Origin: Phytohabitans sp052068095
GTDB taxonomy: Bacteria; Actinomycetota; Actinomycetes; Mycobacteriales; Micromonosporaceae
DNA: 64,000 nucleotides
Direction of reading: 5' to 3'
Assembly: GCF_052068095.1 (NCBI RefSeq)
Contig: NZ_JBQHDG010000015.1
Coordinates: 124,001-188,000 of the forward strand
Under the pieces are notes generated by a model. That model had not been told where the DNA came from, did not search any database, and worked only from the letters and a program-made list of their open reading frames with translations. The translations under genes and the position numbers were made by a program. This document shows positions 27,025 through 35,882 of the stretch, piece after piece; positions within the stretch are counted from its first letter, which is position 1; every line of letters begins with the position of its first letter.

Positions 27025-29253
27025 CTACCGCAGTCCGGGAACGTCCAGGACGATCAGCTCGGTGTCGTCCGCGCGGCCGGGGATGCGGCCGTCGTTGCCG
27101 GGGAAGTTGTTGTCGTTGGCCACCAGCACGCGGTCGCCGCCGAGCGGGAGCACCGACTCGACCGACTGGAGCGGGAAGCTGAAGAGCTCGCCCACGCCGT
27201 ACTCGTTGGGACGCGCCGGGGAGGAGACGCCGTGCGGGTCGGCGACGCGCATCAGGTCGACCGCGGTGCGCCGGCCCAGGTAGCCGTCGGCGCCCACCTC
27301 GTCGAGGTCGGTGACCATGAGACGCTTGACCACCGACTGCGGGCCCATCGCGTTGTCCCGCTCGATCAGTACGAGCCGGCGGCCGTCGAGCACGCCCGCG
27401 TCACCGACCACAAGGGACGGATCGGCGACCCGGAACCACCACGTGCGGCCGGTGTAGCGGTTGGCCCGCACGTCGAACTCGTACACGATGCGGCGCCGCT
27501 GGTCGGCGTCGTCGGTCTTGGCGCCCTCCAGGATCGGGTACAGCCACTTGCCGTCGCGGCTCACCGCCATCGCCTCGAAGCCGCGGCTGGCCGGCACGGT
27601 CGGCGTCTCACCCGGCGCCAGGTCGGGCGACTGCGGCGACTTGGCCCCGTCCGGCAGCGGGATCGGCGCCTGGAGCACCTTGCCGGTCCGGTCGGTGCGG
27701 ACGAGGTACGGCCCGAACTCGTCACCGATCCACAGGTCGCCGCGGTAGTCCCGGGCCAGCGACTCGATGTCGAAGTCGGCGCCGGTCAGGAGGCGGTCGG
27801 CGGTGTTCTCGTTGACGATCGGGAACGGCACCTTGTGCGACGGGTCGCGGAAGCTGATGAACCCCTTGACCTTCACCTCGTTGCTGCCCCACCGGGGCTC
27901 GACGGAGTAGGCCCGCAGCAGGAAGTCGGCCGAGTTGTTCTTCGCGCCGAAGCCGTTGTCGGGCATGGCGAGCAGGCGCCCGTCGTTCCCCTGTATCACC
28001 GCGGAGAAGCCGGGGATCGGCTGACCGGGGAACGGTGGCGTGATGCCGTTGACCGGGGTGGGCGCGAGCTGCGTGCCGGAGATCGGGCCCGGCTGGTACG
28101 CGGTCGCGGACAGGATGGCCCGGCTGCGAAGCTCCGGCTGCGGGCGGAGCTTGACCGACAGCGCGTACACCCGGGTGATCTGGGTGGCACCGCCGTTGTC
28201 GTCGGACATCAGCCACAGCAGCCGGCGGCCGCCGGGCAGCGCCTCGCCGAGCGCCATCGCCTCGATGTTGTCCAGCAGCGGGTTGGGCTGCGGCTGCTTG
28301 GCCACCGCGCCGGAGGGCGGGCAGTCGGCGATGTCGACGAGCAGCTCCTTGCCCAGCCACGCACGCGGGTCGGAGAGCGTAGACAGCGAGGCCACACCCG
28401 TGACGTCGGGCACGCCGGTCGCGGTGACGCGGTACAGCCGCACGGTGTTGCCCACGCCCGCGGTGAAGCCGCGCTCCATGGCGAGTAGCTGGTCGTCACC
28501 GAGCGCCACGAGCTCGACGAGGCCGAGGTTGGGGTCGGTCCGGTACGCCAGCTGGGAGACCGGCGTGTAGCCGGCGCCCTCGCGGCCCGCGTACTGGATG
28601 ACGCGCTGGAGGCCACGCCCTTGTGCGTCGCGCCCGTCGCCGGACAGCGGCCCCTCCATCCCGGCGTAGAGCGTGCGGTGGTCCGGGGTGGCGGTCAGCG
28701 CCTCGAAGGTCTGGTTGACCGCCGCCTCGCCGGCCGGCGTGACCTGGAAGCGCGCCGGTACCGGCAGGCTGGCGATCTCGCGCCCGTCGGAGAGCCGGAA
28801 GCGCCGGATCGACGGCTCCCGCTCGGAGCTGGCCAGGACCGTCTTGCCGCCACGCTCGGCGACAAGGCCTTCACCGTCGAAGTCGCCGCCGTTGTAGGGC
28901 GTGCCGTCCGGCCGGGTCAGCACGGTCATGCCGCGCACCTCGGCCGAGACCCCGCGCCGGCCCGCGTCCAGGTCCACGTCGTACACCCGGGCCGGCGTCG
29001 TGCCGATGTTGTCGACCAGCGCGAGCCCGCGCGAGGAACGGGTCAGCGCGAGCGCCGACAGGCCGGACACGGGCGTGCCGGCGAAGGTGGTCTTGTCGAG
29101 GGCGTCGGAGAAACCGATCAGCGAAGCGTCCGGCGCGCAAGACGCGCCGGGCGCCGCCCACCCCGCCGAGGCGGAGGACGCCGGCAGCACCGGGAGTGTC
29201 GCGGCCGTGGCCACCGCAAACACGGCGGCCCGGACGCGTTTCGAGGAGGTCAT
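27025..29253 (-). CDS. Secreted phytase-like esterase with two tandem domains
   Basis: A 742-aa exported protein. The signal peptide is about 1-30 (MTSSKRVRAAVFAVATAATLPVLPASSASAG). Two 'esterase-like activity of phytase' modules follow. The first is about 40-360 (SGLSALALTRSSRGLALVDN ... NPLLDNIEAMALGEALPGGRRLLWLMSDDN). The second is about 400-742 (GFSAVIQGNDGRLLAMPDNGFGAKNNSADFLLRAYSVEPRW ... FDIESLARDYRGDLWIGDEFGPYLVRTDRTG ... RGFEAMAVSRDGKWLYPILEG). The beta-propeller pattern and acidic DGEG/DNGFG/GDEFGP loops suit Ca2+-dependent phosphoester hydrolysis. ATG 29253 is chosen at the natural signal-peptide start; the frame is open to 29370. It fits the phosphate-scavenging neighbourhood. Confidence 0.85.
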   Translation of the reverse strand: MTSSKRVRAAVFAVATAATLPVLPASSASAGWAAPGASCAPDASLIGFSDALDKTTFAGTPVSGLSALALTRSSRGLALVDNIGTTPARVYDVDLDAGRRGVSAEVRGMTVLTRPDGTPYNGGDFDGEGLVAERGGKTVLASSEREPSIRRFRLSDGREIASLPVPARFQVTPAGEAAVNQTFEALTATPDHRTLYAGMEGPLSGDGRDAQGRGLQRVIQYAGREGAGYTPVSQLAYRTDPNLGLVELVALGDDQLLAMERGFTAGVGNTVRLYRVTATGVPDVTGVASLSTLSDPRAWLGKELLVDIADCPPSGAVAKQPQPNPLLDNIEAMALGEALPGGRRLLWLMSDDNGGATQITRVYALSVKLRPQPELRSRAILSATAYQPGPISGTQLAPTPVNGITPPFPGQPIPGFSAVIQGNDGRLLAMPDNGFGAKNNSADFLLRAYSVEPRWGSNEVKVKGFISFRDPSHKVPFPIVNENTADRLLTGADFDIESLARDYRGDLWIGDEFGPYLVRTDRTGKVLQAPIPLPDGAKSPQSPDLAPGETPTVPASRGFEAMAVSRDGKWLYPILEGAKTDDADQRRRIVYEFDVRANRYTGRTWWFRVADPSLVVGDAGVLDGRRLVLIERDNAMGPQSVVKRLMVTDLDEVGADGYLGRRTAVDLMRVADPHGVSSPARPNEYGVGELFSFPLQSVESVLPLGGDRVLVANDNNFPGNDGRIPGRADDTELIVLDVPGLR

Positions 29254-29327
29254 CACGGCCTGATGCAAACCCCCTCCGTCCGCCTCGGTGGAACACCGTG
29301 CCAAACGCCACGTGAACTCTGCGCGCA

Positions 29328-29384
29328 CGACTGGAACACCAGTGCTGTTATCCGGCCGTTTTGACAGCACTGGTGTTCCAGTCG
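29328..29384. repeat. Perfect 21-bp inverted repeat with 15-nt loop
   Basis: Arms 29328-29348 and 29364-29384 are exact reverse complements. Each contains the sub-palindrome CTGGAACACCAG. The loop (TATCCGGCCGTTTTG) and the second arm together include TTGACA (29361-29366). It sits between two co-directional minus-strand genes, about 117 nt past one stop and 75 nt before the next start. It could be a terminator, an operator or a dispersed miniature repeat. Its length and perfection exceed every other hairpin in this window. Confidence 0.9.
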
Positions 29385-29500
29385 TCGAAAGCCCACCCTG
29401 TAGGCCCGGCGCAGCCGCCGGGGTGAGCGGGACCGCACGCGGAGGGCGAGGCCGCGGGAGCGACGGTCCGGACCACGGCGGACATCGCGGTAGCTCAAAA

Positions 29501-31135
29501 CTATTGGTAGCCGCGGATCTGTTTGAAGACGCCGGCCAGCGAACCGCCGCGGGCGTCGAATGTGCGGCCGCCGCTGACGCGGGCCACCTCGGTCATCTCC
29601 TGGACGTTGCCCTCGCCGAAGAGCAGGGTGAAGATCGGGATCGCCTTGACCTTCGCGGGCAGCTTGGCGTGGTAGGTCTTGAAGGCCGGCAGCTTCGGGC
29701 CGACCGTCCGCTCGCCGTCGGTGAGCAGCACGATCGAGGTGAAGCGGTTGGGGTCGGCGCCGTCGAGCTGCTTGGCCAGCTCCAGCGCGCGGGTGAGCGC
29801 GTCGTAGATGGCGGTGTCGCCGGCCGCGGCGAGACCACGCACGTACCCGCGGATCTGGTTGGTGACCGGCTGGCGGTTGGTGGCCGGCAGGTCGAAGCGG
29901 CGGGGTGCCTTCGGCGTGGTGCTGAAGGGCAGCATGATGACCTGCTCGCGGCCGTTGAAGCGGGTCAGCTCACCGGAGAGCGAGTTGTCCGCGCCGGAGA
30001 GGCCGAGCAGCGCGCTCTGTAGGCCCTTGATGCGAGCGCCCTTCATCGAGCCGGAGGTGTCGAGCACGTAGATGGTGCGGGCCGGCTTGCGCAGGCTGTC
30101 GCCGAAGCCGGTCACCAGCGCGGTCGCGTCGTCGTACCGGGCCGGGAACGGCAGCTCGACAAGGCCGCCGTCGGCGGGGCCGAACGACTTGCTCAGCGCG
30201 ATGCCGGGCACGGCCGGCCGGCGGAACGTGGTCTCCATGATCTTGCGTTGGGTGGAGGGGCGGCGCAGGTAGTCGGCGACCGCCGCGTAGTTGGTGCGGG
30301 CCTGCTCGTTGGCGCCGGCCAGCAGCGTGAGCGGGTAGTCGGCGGTGACGACGCCGTCGGCAGGGTAGACCACCGTGAGCGGCTCCTTGAGCTTGCCGCC
30401 CTCGTTGAGCGACAGCAGCACCGACTCGTAGTTGACGAGGCCGTCGATCGGTGCGCCGCCGGACTGCCGCTGCACGTACGCGTCGGCGAGCCAGCCGGAC
30501 GAACCGGCGGTGAGCGACTGACCCGCGAAGAAGGACTGCAACCGCGGCGTCAGCGCGGAGATCTCGGCACTCGTCAGCGCCCGCCCGGTGCCGGCCAGCG
30601 CGGCGGCGACACCGACGAGCGCCGAGTAGCCGGAGTTGGAGGCGGCCGGGTTGGTCATGCCGTACGTGAACTTGCCCGCGCCGGCGGCCTCGGCGATCTC
30701 GCTCCATGTTGGACGGTGCTGGTCCCAGCCGAGCGCCTTGGCCTTGCTGGCGCGTAGGCCGAGCACGACGGGGGAGTTGGCCACCTTGGTGCTCACGTCG
30801 ATGCGGCCGGAGGCCTGCGGGTGCAGCTCCAGATAGCGGTTGTTGGAAAACCAGATCGCGTCCTGGTCGCGCACGGCGGCACCGCTGGCCACGCGCTCGA
30901 TCCCGTCGAGCGTGCCGATCTCGGTGAGCTTGACGGTCACGCCGGTGGCGGCCTTGACGTCGTCGAGGATCGCCTGGAGGTCGTGCAGCTCACTGCCGGC
31001 GAGCACGCGGAGGGTGCCGGAGCCCTTCTTGAACGGGCCCTCGGAGGCTTGCGGTGTCGGGGTGTCGCAAGCGCCGGCCAGCAGCGCCAAACCCAGTATT
31101 GGAGCCAGAAAACGTCGCACGGAAGTCCTTGTCAT
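29501..31135 (-). CDS. Lipoprotein with solute-binding domain and VWA domain
   Basis: A 544-aa protein. It has a lipoprotein signal with lipobox LLAGAC (Cys about 22). A type II solute-binding fold of the molybdate/SBP_bac_11 type is about 35-320 (GTLRVLAGSELHDLQAILDDVKAATGVTVKLTEIGT ... YGMTNPAASNSGYSALVGVAAAL). A von Willebrand A domain is about 345-540 with a complete MIDAS: DTSGSMKGA, GDTAIYDAL and VLLTDGE. The start overlaps the stop of the upstream gene (ATGA, 31132-31135), so the two are co-translated. SBP-VWA proteins in actinobacteria are often near tellurite/toxic-anion resistance genes, but none is present here. Role unknown; binding and adhesion at the membrane surface are inferred. 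Confidence 0.88.
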   Translation of the reverse strand: MTRTSVRRFLAPILGLALLAGACDTPTPQASEGPFKKGSGTLRVLAGSELHDLQAILDDVKAATGVTVKLTEIGTLDGIERVASGAAVRDQDAIWFSNNRYLELHPQASGRIDVSTKVANSPVVLGLRASKAKALGWDQHRPTWSEIAEAAGAGKFTYGMTNPAASNSGYSALVGVAAALAGTGRALTSAEISALTPRLQSFFAGQSLTAGSSGWLADAYVQRQSGGAPIDGLVNYESVLLSLNEGGKLKEPLTVVYPADGVVTADYPLTLLAGANEQARTNYAAVADYLRRPSTQRKIMETTFRRPAVPGIALSKSFGPADGGLVELPFPARYDDATALVTGFGDSLRKPARTIYVLDTSGSMKGARIKGLQSALLGLSGADNSLSGELTRFNGREQVIMLPFSTTPKAPRRFDLPATNRQPVTNQIRGYVRGLAAAGDTAIYDALTRALELAKQLDGADPNRFTSIVLLTDGERTVGPKLPAFKTYHAKLPAKVKAIPIFTLLFGEGNVQEMTEVARVSGGRTFDARGGSLAGVFKQIRGYQ

Positions 31136-32187
31136 GGTCGAAGGCGCTGGTCGAGCGTCGCGAGGAGGGAGTCGACGACCTCGGGCGCGGGCGCGGGGAC
31201 GATGTCGGTGAGCTTCGCCGGGAGCGCCGCGCCGCCGGCCGGCACGCGGGCCAGCACCGACGCGATGGCGGCCTCGTCGGCGGTACGAAAGCCGTGCTCG
31301 GCGGCGAGGCGGAGCAGCTCCGGGTCGTTGGCGAGCAGGCGGCCCACCTCGTCGCCGGCGCCGTCGAAGGCGACGACCGTGTGCGCGCTGGGCGTGGTGG
31401 GCGAGAGGTAGACGAGCGTCGCGTTCGGCGGCAGCGTGCCGGCTTGTCCGGCGTCGACGTACTGCGCCTCGTAGACGAGCACGAGCGGCGCGTAGTTGAG
31501 CCCCTGGGAGAGGTACTTTTCGAACGGGTCCTCCGTGGACCGCTCCAGCCCGCCCTGGTCGGTGAAGAGCTTGACCACCTCGTCGAGCGCCTTGGCGCCG
31601 CCACCGAGCTGCTGGAGGGCGAGCCAGGCGTACACGCCCGCGGAGTTGGAGTCGCCGGGGTGGGTCGTGGTCACCAGCACGTCGCGCCGGGCCGGGTAGG
31701 CCACGTTGCCCTCGAGCTGGTCCCAGCGCACGTCGCGCCGGGCAAGGTCGAGGACCTTGCCGAAGTCGAGCACCCAGTGCCCCTCGGACGCCCGGCTGGC
31801 CACGCCCTCCGCCGCCAGCAGGTCGGCGATCGGCGTGAACGTGGCGACGGCGAGCGGCGACCAGAACGGCGTGTACGTGCCGGTGGCCGCACGGGCCCGC
31901 TTTACCTGCTCCGCGGACTGCTCGCTGCCGGGAAACGCGAAGTCGTACCGGTCGAGGGGCACGGTGGTGGCCATCTCGCGGGAGCCGCGCGGGTCGATCT
32001 CCACGCGCAGCCCGTGGCTGGCGAGGGCGTCTTTCACCCGCTGGTCGGCGAAGAACGCCGCCTTCTCGGAACCGACCACGCCGCGCACGGTGTCGAGGCG
32101 GTCCATGCCCAGGTGCCACCCGATGCCGGCACCCACGACGGCCAGCACGACAACGGTCGCGACGATGATCCAGAGACGGCGCTTCAC
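31132..32187 (-). CDS. Membrane-anchored solute-binding-like protein, partner of the VWA protein
   Basis: A 351-aa protein with an N-terminal anchor helix (KRRLWIIVATVVVLAVVGAGIGWHLGM) and an extracytoplasmic SBP-like domain: GSEKAAFFADQRVKDALASHGLRVEIDPRGSREMAT, FAFPGSEQSAEQV, YPARRDVLVTTTHPGDSNSAGVYAWLA, NYAPLVLVYEAQYVDAG. GTG at 32187 places the anchor right at the N terminus; ATG 32244 is in frame but would overlap the divergent promoter. It is followed by the SBP-VWA gene with a 4-nt overlap, so a two-component surface complex is likely. Its upstream region is shared with phoD (119 bp between starts). Confidence 0.78.
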   Translation of the reverse strand: MKRRLWIIVATVVVLAVVGAGIGWHLGMDRLDTVRGVVGSEKAAFFADQRVKDALASHGLRVEIDPRGSREMATTVPLDRYDFAFPGSEQSAEQVKRARAATGTYTPFWSPLAVATFTPIADLLAAEGVASRASEGHWVLDFGKVLDLARRDVRWDQLEGNVAYPARRDVLVTTTHPGDSNSAGVYAWLALQQLGGGAKALDEVVKLFTDQGGLERSTEDPFEKYLSQGLNYAPLVLVYEAQYVDAGQAGTLPPNATLVYLSPTTPSAHTVVAFDGAGDEVGRLLANDPELLRLAAEHGFRTADEAAIASVLARVPAGGAALPAKLTDIVPAPAPEVVDSLLATLDQRLRP

Positions 32188-32306
32188 GGCCCGATGGTGG
32201 TCGGAGCGGTCAACCCCGACAGTGGACAGATGGTGAATTCCCAATGAACGGATAATTGGGCGCCGCGCGGTTGTGCCGGCTCATTTCCACTCGCGATATT
32301 GGCGTA

Positions 32307-33890
32307 ATGGATCTTACAGCTAACCGGCGTCAGGTGCTGGCGGGCGCGGTCGCGGCGGTGGGTGCCTCCACCCTCGCGGCCGGCTCGGCACTCCCCGCGT
32401 CGGCGCATGGTTCAGACACGGCGACGCCGTTCCCACTCGGCGTGGCCAGCGGCGACCCGCTGCCGGACGCGGTGGTCCTGTGGACGCGGCTGGTCCGCGA
32501 CCGCGGGCTGTCCCGCCCGGTCCAGGTGGGTTGGCAGGTGGCCAAGGACGAGCGCTTCCGCCGCGTCGTGCGCTCCGGCACGGCGTGGGCGCGGCCGGAG
32601 CTCGCACACTCGGTACACGTGGACGCGCGCGGGCTGGAGCCCGGACGCGAGTACTTCTACCGCTTCAAGGCGCAGGGCCACCTCAGCCCGGTCGGCCGGA
32701 CCAAGACCGCGCCGCATCCCCACGCCCGGCCGCACCGGCTGCGGTTCGGCGTGGCCAGCTGCCAGGACCTCCAGAACGGGTACTGGCCGGCCTACAACGG
32801 CCTCGCCGGCGAAGACTTCGACGTGGTGTTCCACCTCGGCGACTACATCTACGAGTACGACCCGGACAGCCGCTTCGCGGACCGGCGGCACACCACGCCG
32901 GAGACGCTCGGCCTGGACCAACTGCGCACATTGGACGATTACCGCAACCGGCACGCGCAGTACAAGGGCGACCCGGCCCTGCGCGCCGCCCACGCCGCCG
33001 GCGCCTGGGTGGTGACCTGGGACGACCACGAGACCGAAAACAACTACGCGGATCTTGTCGACGAGCTCGACTCGGGCGCGGCGCACCAGACGCCGGACGA
33101 GTTCTCCCGGCAGCGGGCCGCCGCGTACCAGGCGTACTACGAGCACATGCCGATCCGGGCCCACCTGCGCCCGGGGCGCGACCGGATGCGCATCTACCGG
33201 CGCTTCGACTTCGGGCTGCTCGCCCGGGTCAACGTGCTCGACACCCGGCAGTACCGCACCGACCAGCCCGGTCCCGGCGACCTCGGTCCGGAGCCCTTCG
33301 GCGCCGGCAACACCGCCGGCACGCTCACCGGCGACGAGCAGGAACGGTGGCTGGCGCGTGGCCTCGTGCACTCGCCGGCCCGGTGGAACGTCATCGCCCA
33401 GCAGGTGATGATGAGCCGCACCCGCTTTCCCAACCCGACCGGCCAGCCGCCGCCCACGGTGGTCAACCTCGACCAGTGGGACGGGTACATGCCGCAGCGG
33501 GAGCGGCTGCTGCGGCTGCTCGCCGACGAGCGGGTGGACAACCCCGTCGTCCTCGCGGGTGACATCCACTCCACCTGGATCAGCGACCTCAAGCTCGACT
33601 TCGACGACCCGGCCTCCCCGGTGGTCGCGGCCGAGTTCGTGGGCACCTCCATCAGCTCGGACTTCCCGGTCGCGTTCGACGCGCCGCTCAAGCAGGCCAA
33701 CCCGATCCTCAACCCGCACGTGCGCTACTTCGACGGGCTCAAGCGCGGCTACCTGCGCTGCGACGTGACCCGCGAGTCGTGGCGCACCGACGTGCGGGTG
33801 GTGGACACCATCGAGGTCCGTGAGGCCCCGGTCCGCACGAGCGCGTCGTTCGCCGTCGAGGCGGGTCGCCCGGGAGTGGTGGCTGCCTGA
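32307..33890 (+). CDS. phoD: PhoD-type alkaline phosphatase/phosphodiesterase, Tat-exported
   Basis: A 527-aa enzyme. A twin-arginine leader (NRRQVLAGAVAAVGASTLAAGSALPASAHG, 5-~34) is followed by the PhoD N-terminal Fn3-like domain (PFPLGVASGDPLPDAVVLWTRL...YFYRFKAQG, about 40-135). The catalytic domain has VASCQD, HLGDYIYEYD, TWDDHETENNY, NVLDTRQYR, VVLAGDIHSTW and an FVGTSISSDFP tail. These residues match the Ca2+/Fe3+ PhoD centre. Family members release phosphate from phosphodiesters and teichoic acid outside the cell and are classic PhoP targets. ATG 32307 is preceded by GATATT, not by a ribosome binding site, so a short leader or leaderless mRNA is likely. Confidence 0.92.
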   Translation: MDLTANRRQVLAGAVAAVGASTLAAGSALPASAHGSDTATPFPLGVASGDPLPDAVVLWTRLVRDRGLSRPVQVGWQVAKDERFRRVVRSGTAWARPELAHSVHVDARGLEPGREYFYRFKAQGHLSPVGRTKTAPHPHARPHRLRFGVASCQDLQNGYWPAYNGLAGEDFDVVFHLGDYIYEYDPDSRFADRRHTTPETLGLDQLRTLDDYRNRHAQYKGDPALRAAHAAGAWVVTWDDHETENNYADLVDELDSGAAHQTPDEFSRQRAAAYQAYYEHMPIRAHLRPGRDRMRIYRRFDFGLLARVNVLDTRQYRTDQPGPGDLGPEPFGAGNTAGTLTGDEQERWLARGLVHSPARWNVIAQQVMMSRTRFPNPTGQPPPTVVNLDQWDGYMPQRERLLRLLADERVDNPVVLAGDIHSTWISDLKLDFDDPASPVVAAEFVGTSISSDFPVAFDAPLKQANPILNPHVRYFDGLKRGYLRCDVTRESWRTDVRVVDTIEVREAPVRTSASFAVEAGRPGVVAA

Positions 33891-33934
33891 CGGAGCATGG
33901 TGTGGCGGGTGTTCCGGTCGGGTATGTGATCGGA

Positions 33935-34801
33935 ATGACCGCCACACCATCGGGCGCGGCGGGCGCCGTCGTGGCCTATCTCCGCGCCCAGCGCGACGCC
34001 ATCGCCGCCAACGAGCCGGGGGTACGCGACGGCGACGAGGACGCCGTACACGACATGCGCGTGGCGATCCGGCGGCTGCGCAGCACGCTCCGGTCGTTCC
34101 GTGGCATGTGGGAGCGCGAGCGGGTGGACGCGCTGCGCGGCGAGCTCAAGTGGCTCGCCGACAAGCTCGGGCCGGTGCGCGACGGCCAGGTGATGGCGGC
34201 CCGGCTCGCCGGAGCCGTGCGGGCCGAGCCGCGCCAGCTCGTCGTCGGCCCGGTCGAGGCGCGGATACAGCAGCACCTCGGCCACGACACCTCGGACGCG
34301 ATGGAACGGGTCCGCGGCGCGCTCGACGGCGACCGGTACGCCAAGCTCCTCGGGGAGGTCGACGCGATGGTCGGCGCCGCGGCGGATCGGGGTAACGGGT
34401 GGGTGCGCAAGCGGGTCCGCAAGGCGGTGCGCCGGGCCGACCGCATGCTCGACGGCGCGGACGCGGCCGACGACCACGAGCGGGACGTCCAGCTGCACGA
34501 GGCGCGAAAGGCCTACAAGCGGGCCCGGTACGCGGCCGAGCCACTCGACCGCAAGCCGGCCCAGCAGCTGGCCAAGCAGCTCAAGGCGCTCCAGGACGTG
34601 CTCGGCGTTCACCAGGACACGGTGGTCACCCGCGCGGTCCTGCGCGACCTCGGCATGCGCGCGTTCCGGGAGGGCGGCAACGCGTTCACGTACGGGCTGC
34701 TGCACGCCCGTCAGCAGGTCGCGGGGGAGACGGCGCTGGCCGACCTGCCCGACGCCGCCAAGCGCGCCCGGCGCAAGAAGGTCCGCGGCTGGCTCGCCTG
34801 A
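33935..34801 (+). CDS. CHAD-domain protein (polyphosphate-binding)
   Basis: A 288-aa soluble protein, a single CHAD domain. It has the conserved His-rich helices with AVHDMRVAIRRLRSTLRSFRGMW, LKWLADKLGPVRDGQVM, LHEARKAYKRARYAAEPL and LKALQDVLGVHQDTVVTRAVLRDL. CHAD domains bind inorganic polyphosphate through basic and His residues. The ATG at 33935 is preferred; GTG 33926 is possible. It is placed between phoD and the Pst operon, in the same direction as both, so a role in polyphosphate handling linked to phosphate supply is plausible. No ppk or ppx is nearby. Confidence 0.88.
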   Translation: MTATPSGAAGAVVAYLRAQRDAIAANEPGVRDGDEDAVHDMRVAIRRLRSTLRSFRGMWERERVDALRGELKWLADKLGPVRDGQVMAARLAGAVRAEPRQLVVGPVEARIQQHLGHDTSDAMERVRGALDGDRYAKLLGEVDAMVGAAADRGNGWVRKRVRKAVRRADRMLDGADAADDHERDVQLHEARKAYKRARYAAEPLDRKPAQQLAKQLKALQDVLGVHQDTVVTRAVLRDLGMRAFREGGNAFTYGLLHARQQVAGETALADLPDAAKRARRKKVRGWLA

Positions 34802-34809
34802 CCGATCCC

Positions 34810-34832
34810 GTTCACCTGTTGTGTGTCCGGCG
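34810..34832 (+). promoter_or_regulatory. Candidate regulatory motif upstream of GEWW gene A (copy 1)
   Basis: Contains GTTCACYTSTTGYRTGTCC followed by GGCG, matching 35741-35763 at 19 of 23 positions. The leading GTTCAC resembles half of an actinobacterial PHO box, but the expected second direct repeat is not there. It lies 50 nt upstream of the GTG at 34882, in an intergenic region of only 80 bp. Confidence 0.45.
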
Positions 34833-34881
34833 CGCGATTGGCATTGACATGGCGGTAGCGCGGGGTGAATAGACCGTCGGT

Positions 34882-35613
34882 GTGACTCGAGCCCGCGCCA
34901 GCCTCGCAGCCCTGTCCGCCATCGCCGTCGCCGCCCTTGCCGCGATCGCCTTTCCGGCACCGGCCGGCGCGGCGCCACTGGGTTCGGTGAAGCTCTCGAA
35001 GAGCACCGGCACCGTCGACCAGAACCCGATCTTCGGCAGCGCGTCGGCGTCCAGGCCGTGCCCGACCGGCTACGGCAGCGACGCGATGGTGCGCATCGGC
35101 CCGCCCGGCGGGCCCTACTCGAACGTGGCCAAGCCGGTCACCGACGGCGGATACGACAAGAAGGCGGTTTCCGTCAAGCCGAACCGTTCGTTCACCACCG
35201 CGCTCGCCGGCGCGCCGAAGAGCGGCGAATGGTGGGTCGTCGTCGAGTGCTACAGCGAGACGCTGGGCATGCACCAGGAACGCTTCATCACCCCGATCAC
35301 GGTGAACGGGCGCAGATGGAAGCTCGGCCCGCCGGTCAAAGGCGCGGCGCCGCTGGACGCGCCCCCGCAGGGCCAGCCCGTGCCGCCGACCGTCCCGGGA
35401 CCGGAGGTGACCGGTGCCGCGCCGGTCGGCACGGAGGGCGCGCCGGGTCCGGACGTGACCGGTGGCGCGACCGTCGATCCGCGCCTCGCCAGCAACGACC
35501 GCTCCGGTGAGGGCTCGCCGCTGTCGAGCGTGCTGTGGACCGGCGGCGTGCTTCTGGTGCTCGCGCTCGTAGGCGGCGTGGCCCTGTTCAGCTGGCGCCG
35601 GCGGATGTCCTGA
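34882..35613 (+). CDS. Membrane-anchored surface protein with one GEWW domain (paralogue A)
   Basis: A 243-aa protein. The signal peptide is about 1-30 (VTRARASLAALSAIAVAALAAIAFPAPAGA), then one GEWW domain (about 31-145) with LGSVKLSKSTGTVDQNPIF, CPTGYG, RIGPPGGPY, NRSFTTALAG, GEWWVVVEC and ITVNGRRW. A Pro/Gly linker and a C-terminal membrane helix with basic tail (SSVLWTGGVLLVLALVGGVALFSWRRRMS) follow. There is no sorting signal, so the domain is displayed on a membrane stalk. The two Cys (CPTGYG, VECYS) may form one disulphide. It is the most divergent of the six domain copies (others lie at 44211-50764). The GTG start lacks a strong ribosome binding site. The domain family is not one I can name. 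Confidence 0.78.
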   Translation: MTRARASLAALSAIAVAALAAIAFPAPAGAAPLGSVKLSKSTGTVDQNPIFGSASASRPCPTGYGSDAMVRIGPPGGPYSNVAKPVTDGGYDKKAVSVKPNRSFTTALAGAPKSGEWWVVVECYSETLGMHQERFITPITVNGRRWKLGPPVKGAAPLDAPPQGQPVPPTVPGPEVTGAAPVGTEGAPGPDVTGGATVDPRLASNDRSGEGSPLSSVLWTGGVLLVLALVGGVALFSWRRRMS

Positions 35614-35740
35614 GCCCGGCATCAGATGCCAGCGCGTCGATGTCAGCCGAAGAAAAACTACTAAAACCGCGACGAAACGGCAGGCAGACGTGCGGTTGGC
35701 CAACGAGATGATCCGAACGGTGGATGCTGCCTTACCCGCT

Positions 35741-35763
35741 GTTCACTTCTTGCATGTCCGGCG
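35741..35763 (+). promoter_or_regulatory. Candidate regulatory motif upstream of the Pst operon (copy 2)
   Basis: GTTCACTTCTTGCATGTCC plus GGCG, the second copy of the motif at 34810-34832. It lies about 120 nt before the first gene of the Pst operon (35883), in the only sizeable non-coding gap upstream of it (35614-35882). No other recognisable element is present in that gap apart from a weak GGCATC/GATGCC dyad at 35618-35630. Confidence 0.45.
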
Positions 35764-35882
35764 TGAGTACAGGACTGCTCGGTGAGTCATCGTTCATGTC
35801 GAGGCTGATCTCACTGACCGTTGCGAGTCAGTTGGGGAGGCGGTCAGCCACGCGCCCTCTGTGGCGCACCTCGGAAGGGATC

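Noticed and set aside
29501..32119. 872-aa continuous minus-strand frame as a single protein
   Set aside because: The upstream third is an Arg/Pro shadow of the gene at 31132-32187; the real protein begins at the lipoprotein signal at 31135.
34810..34832. A canonical PHO box
   Set aside because: Only one GTTCAC half is present; the second 11-bp direct repeat does not match, so I list it only as a candidate motif.
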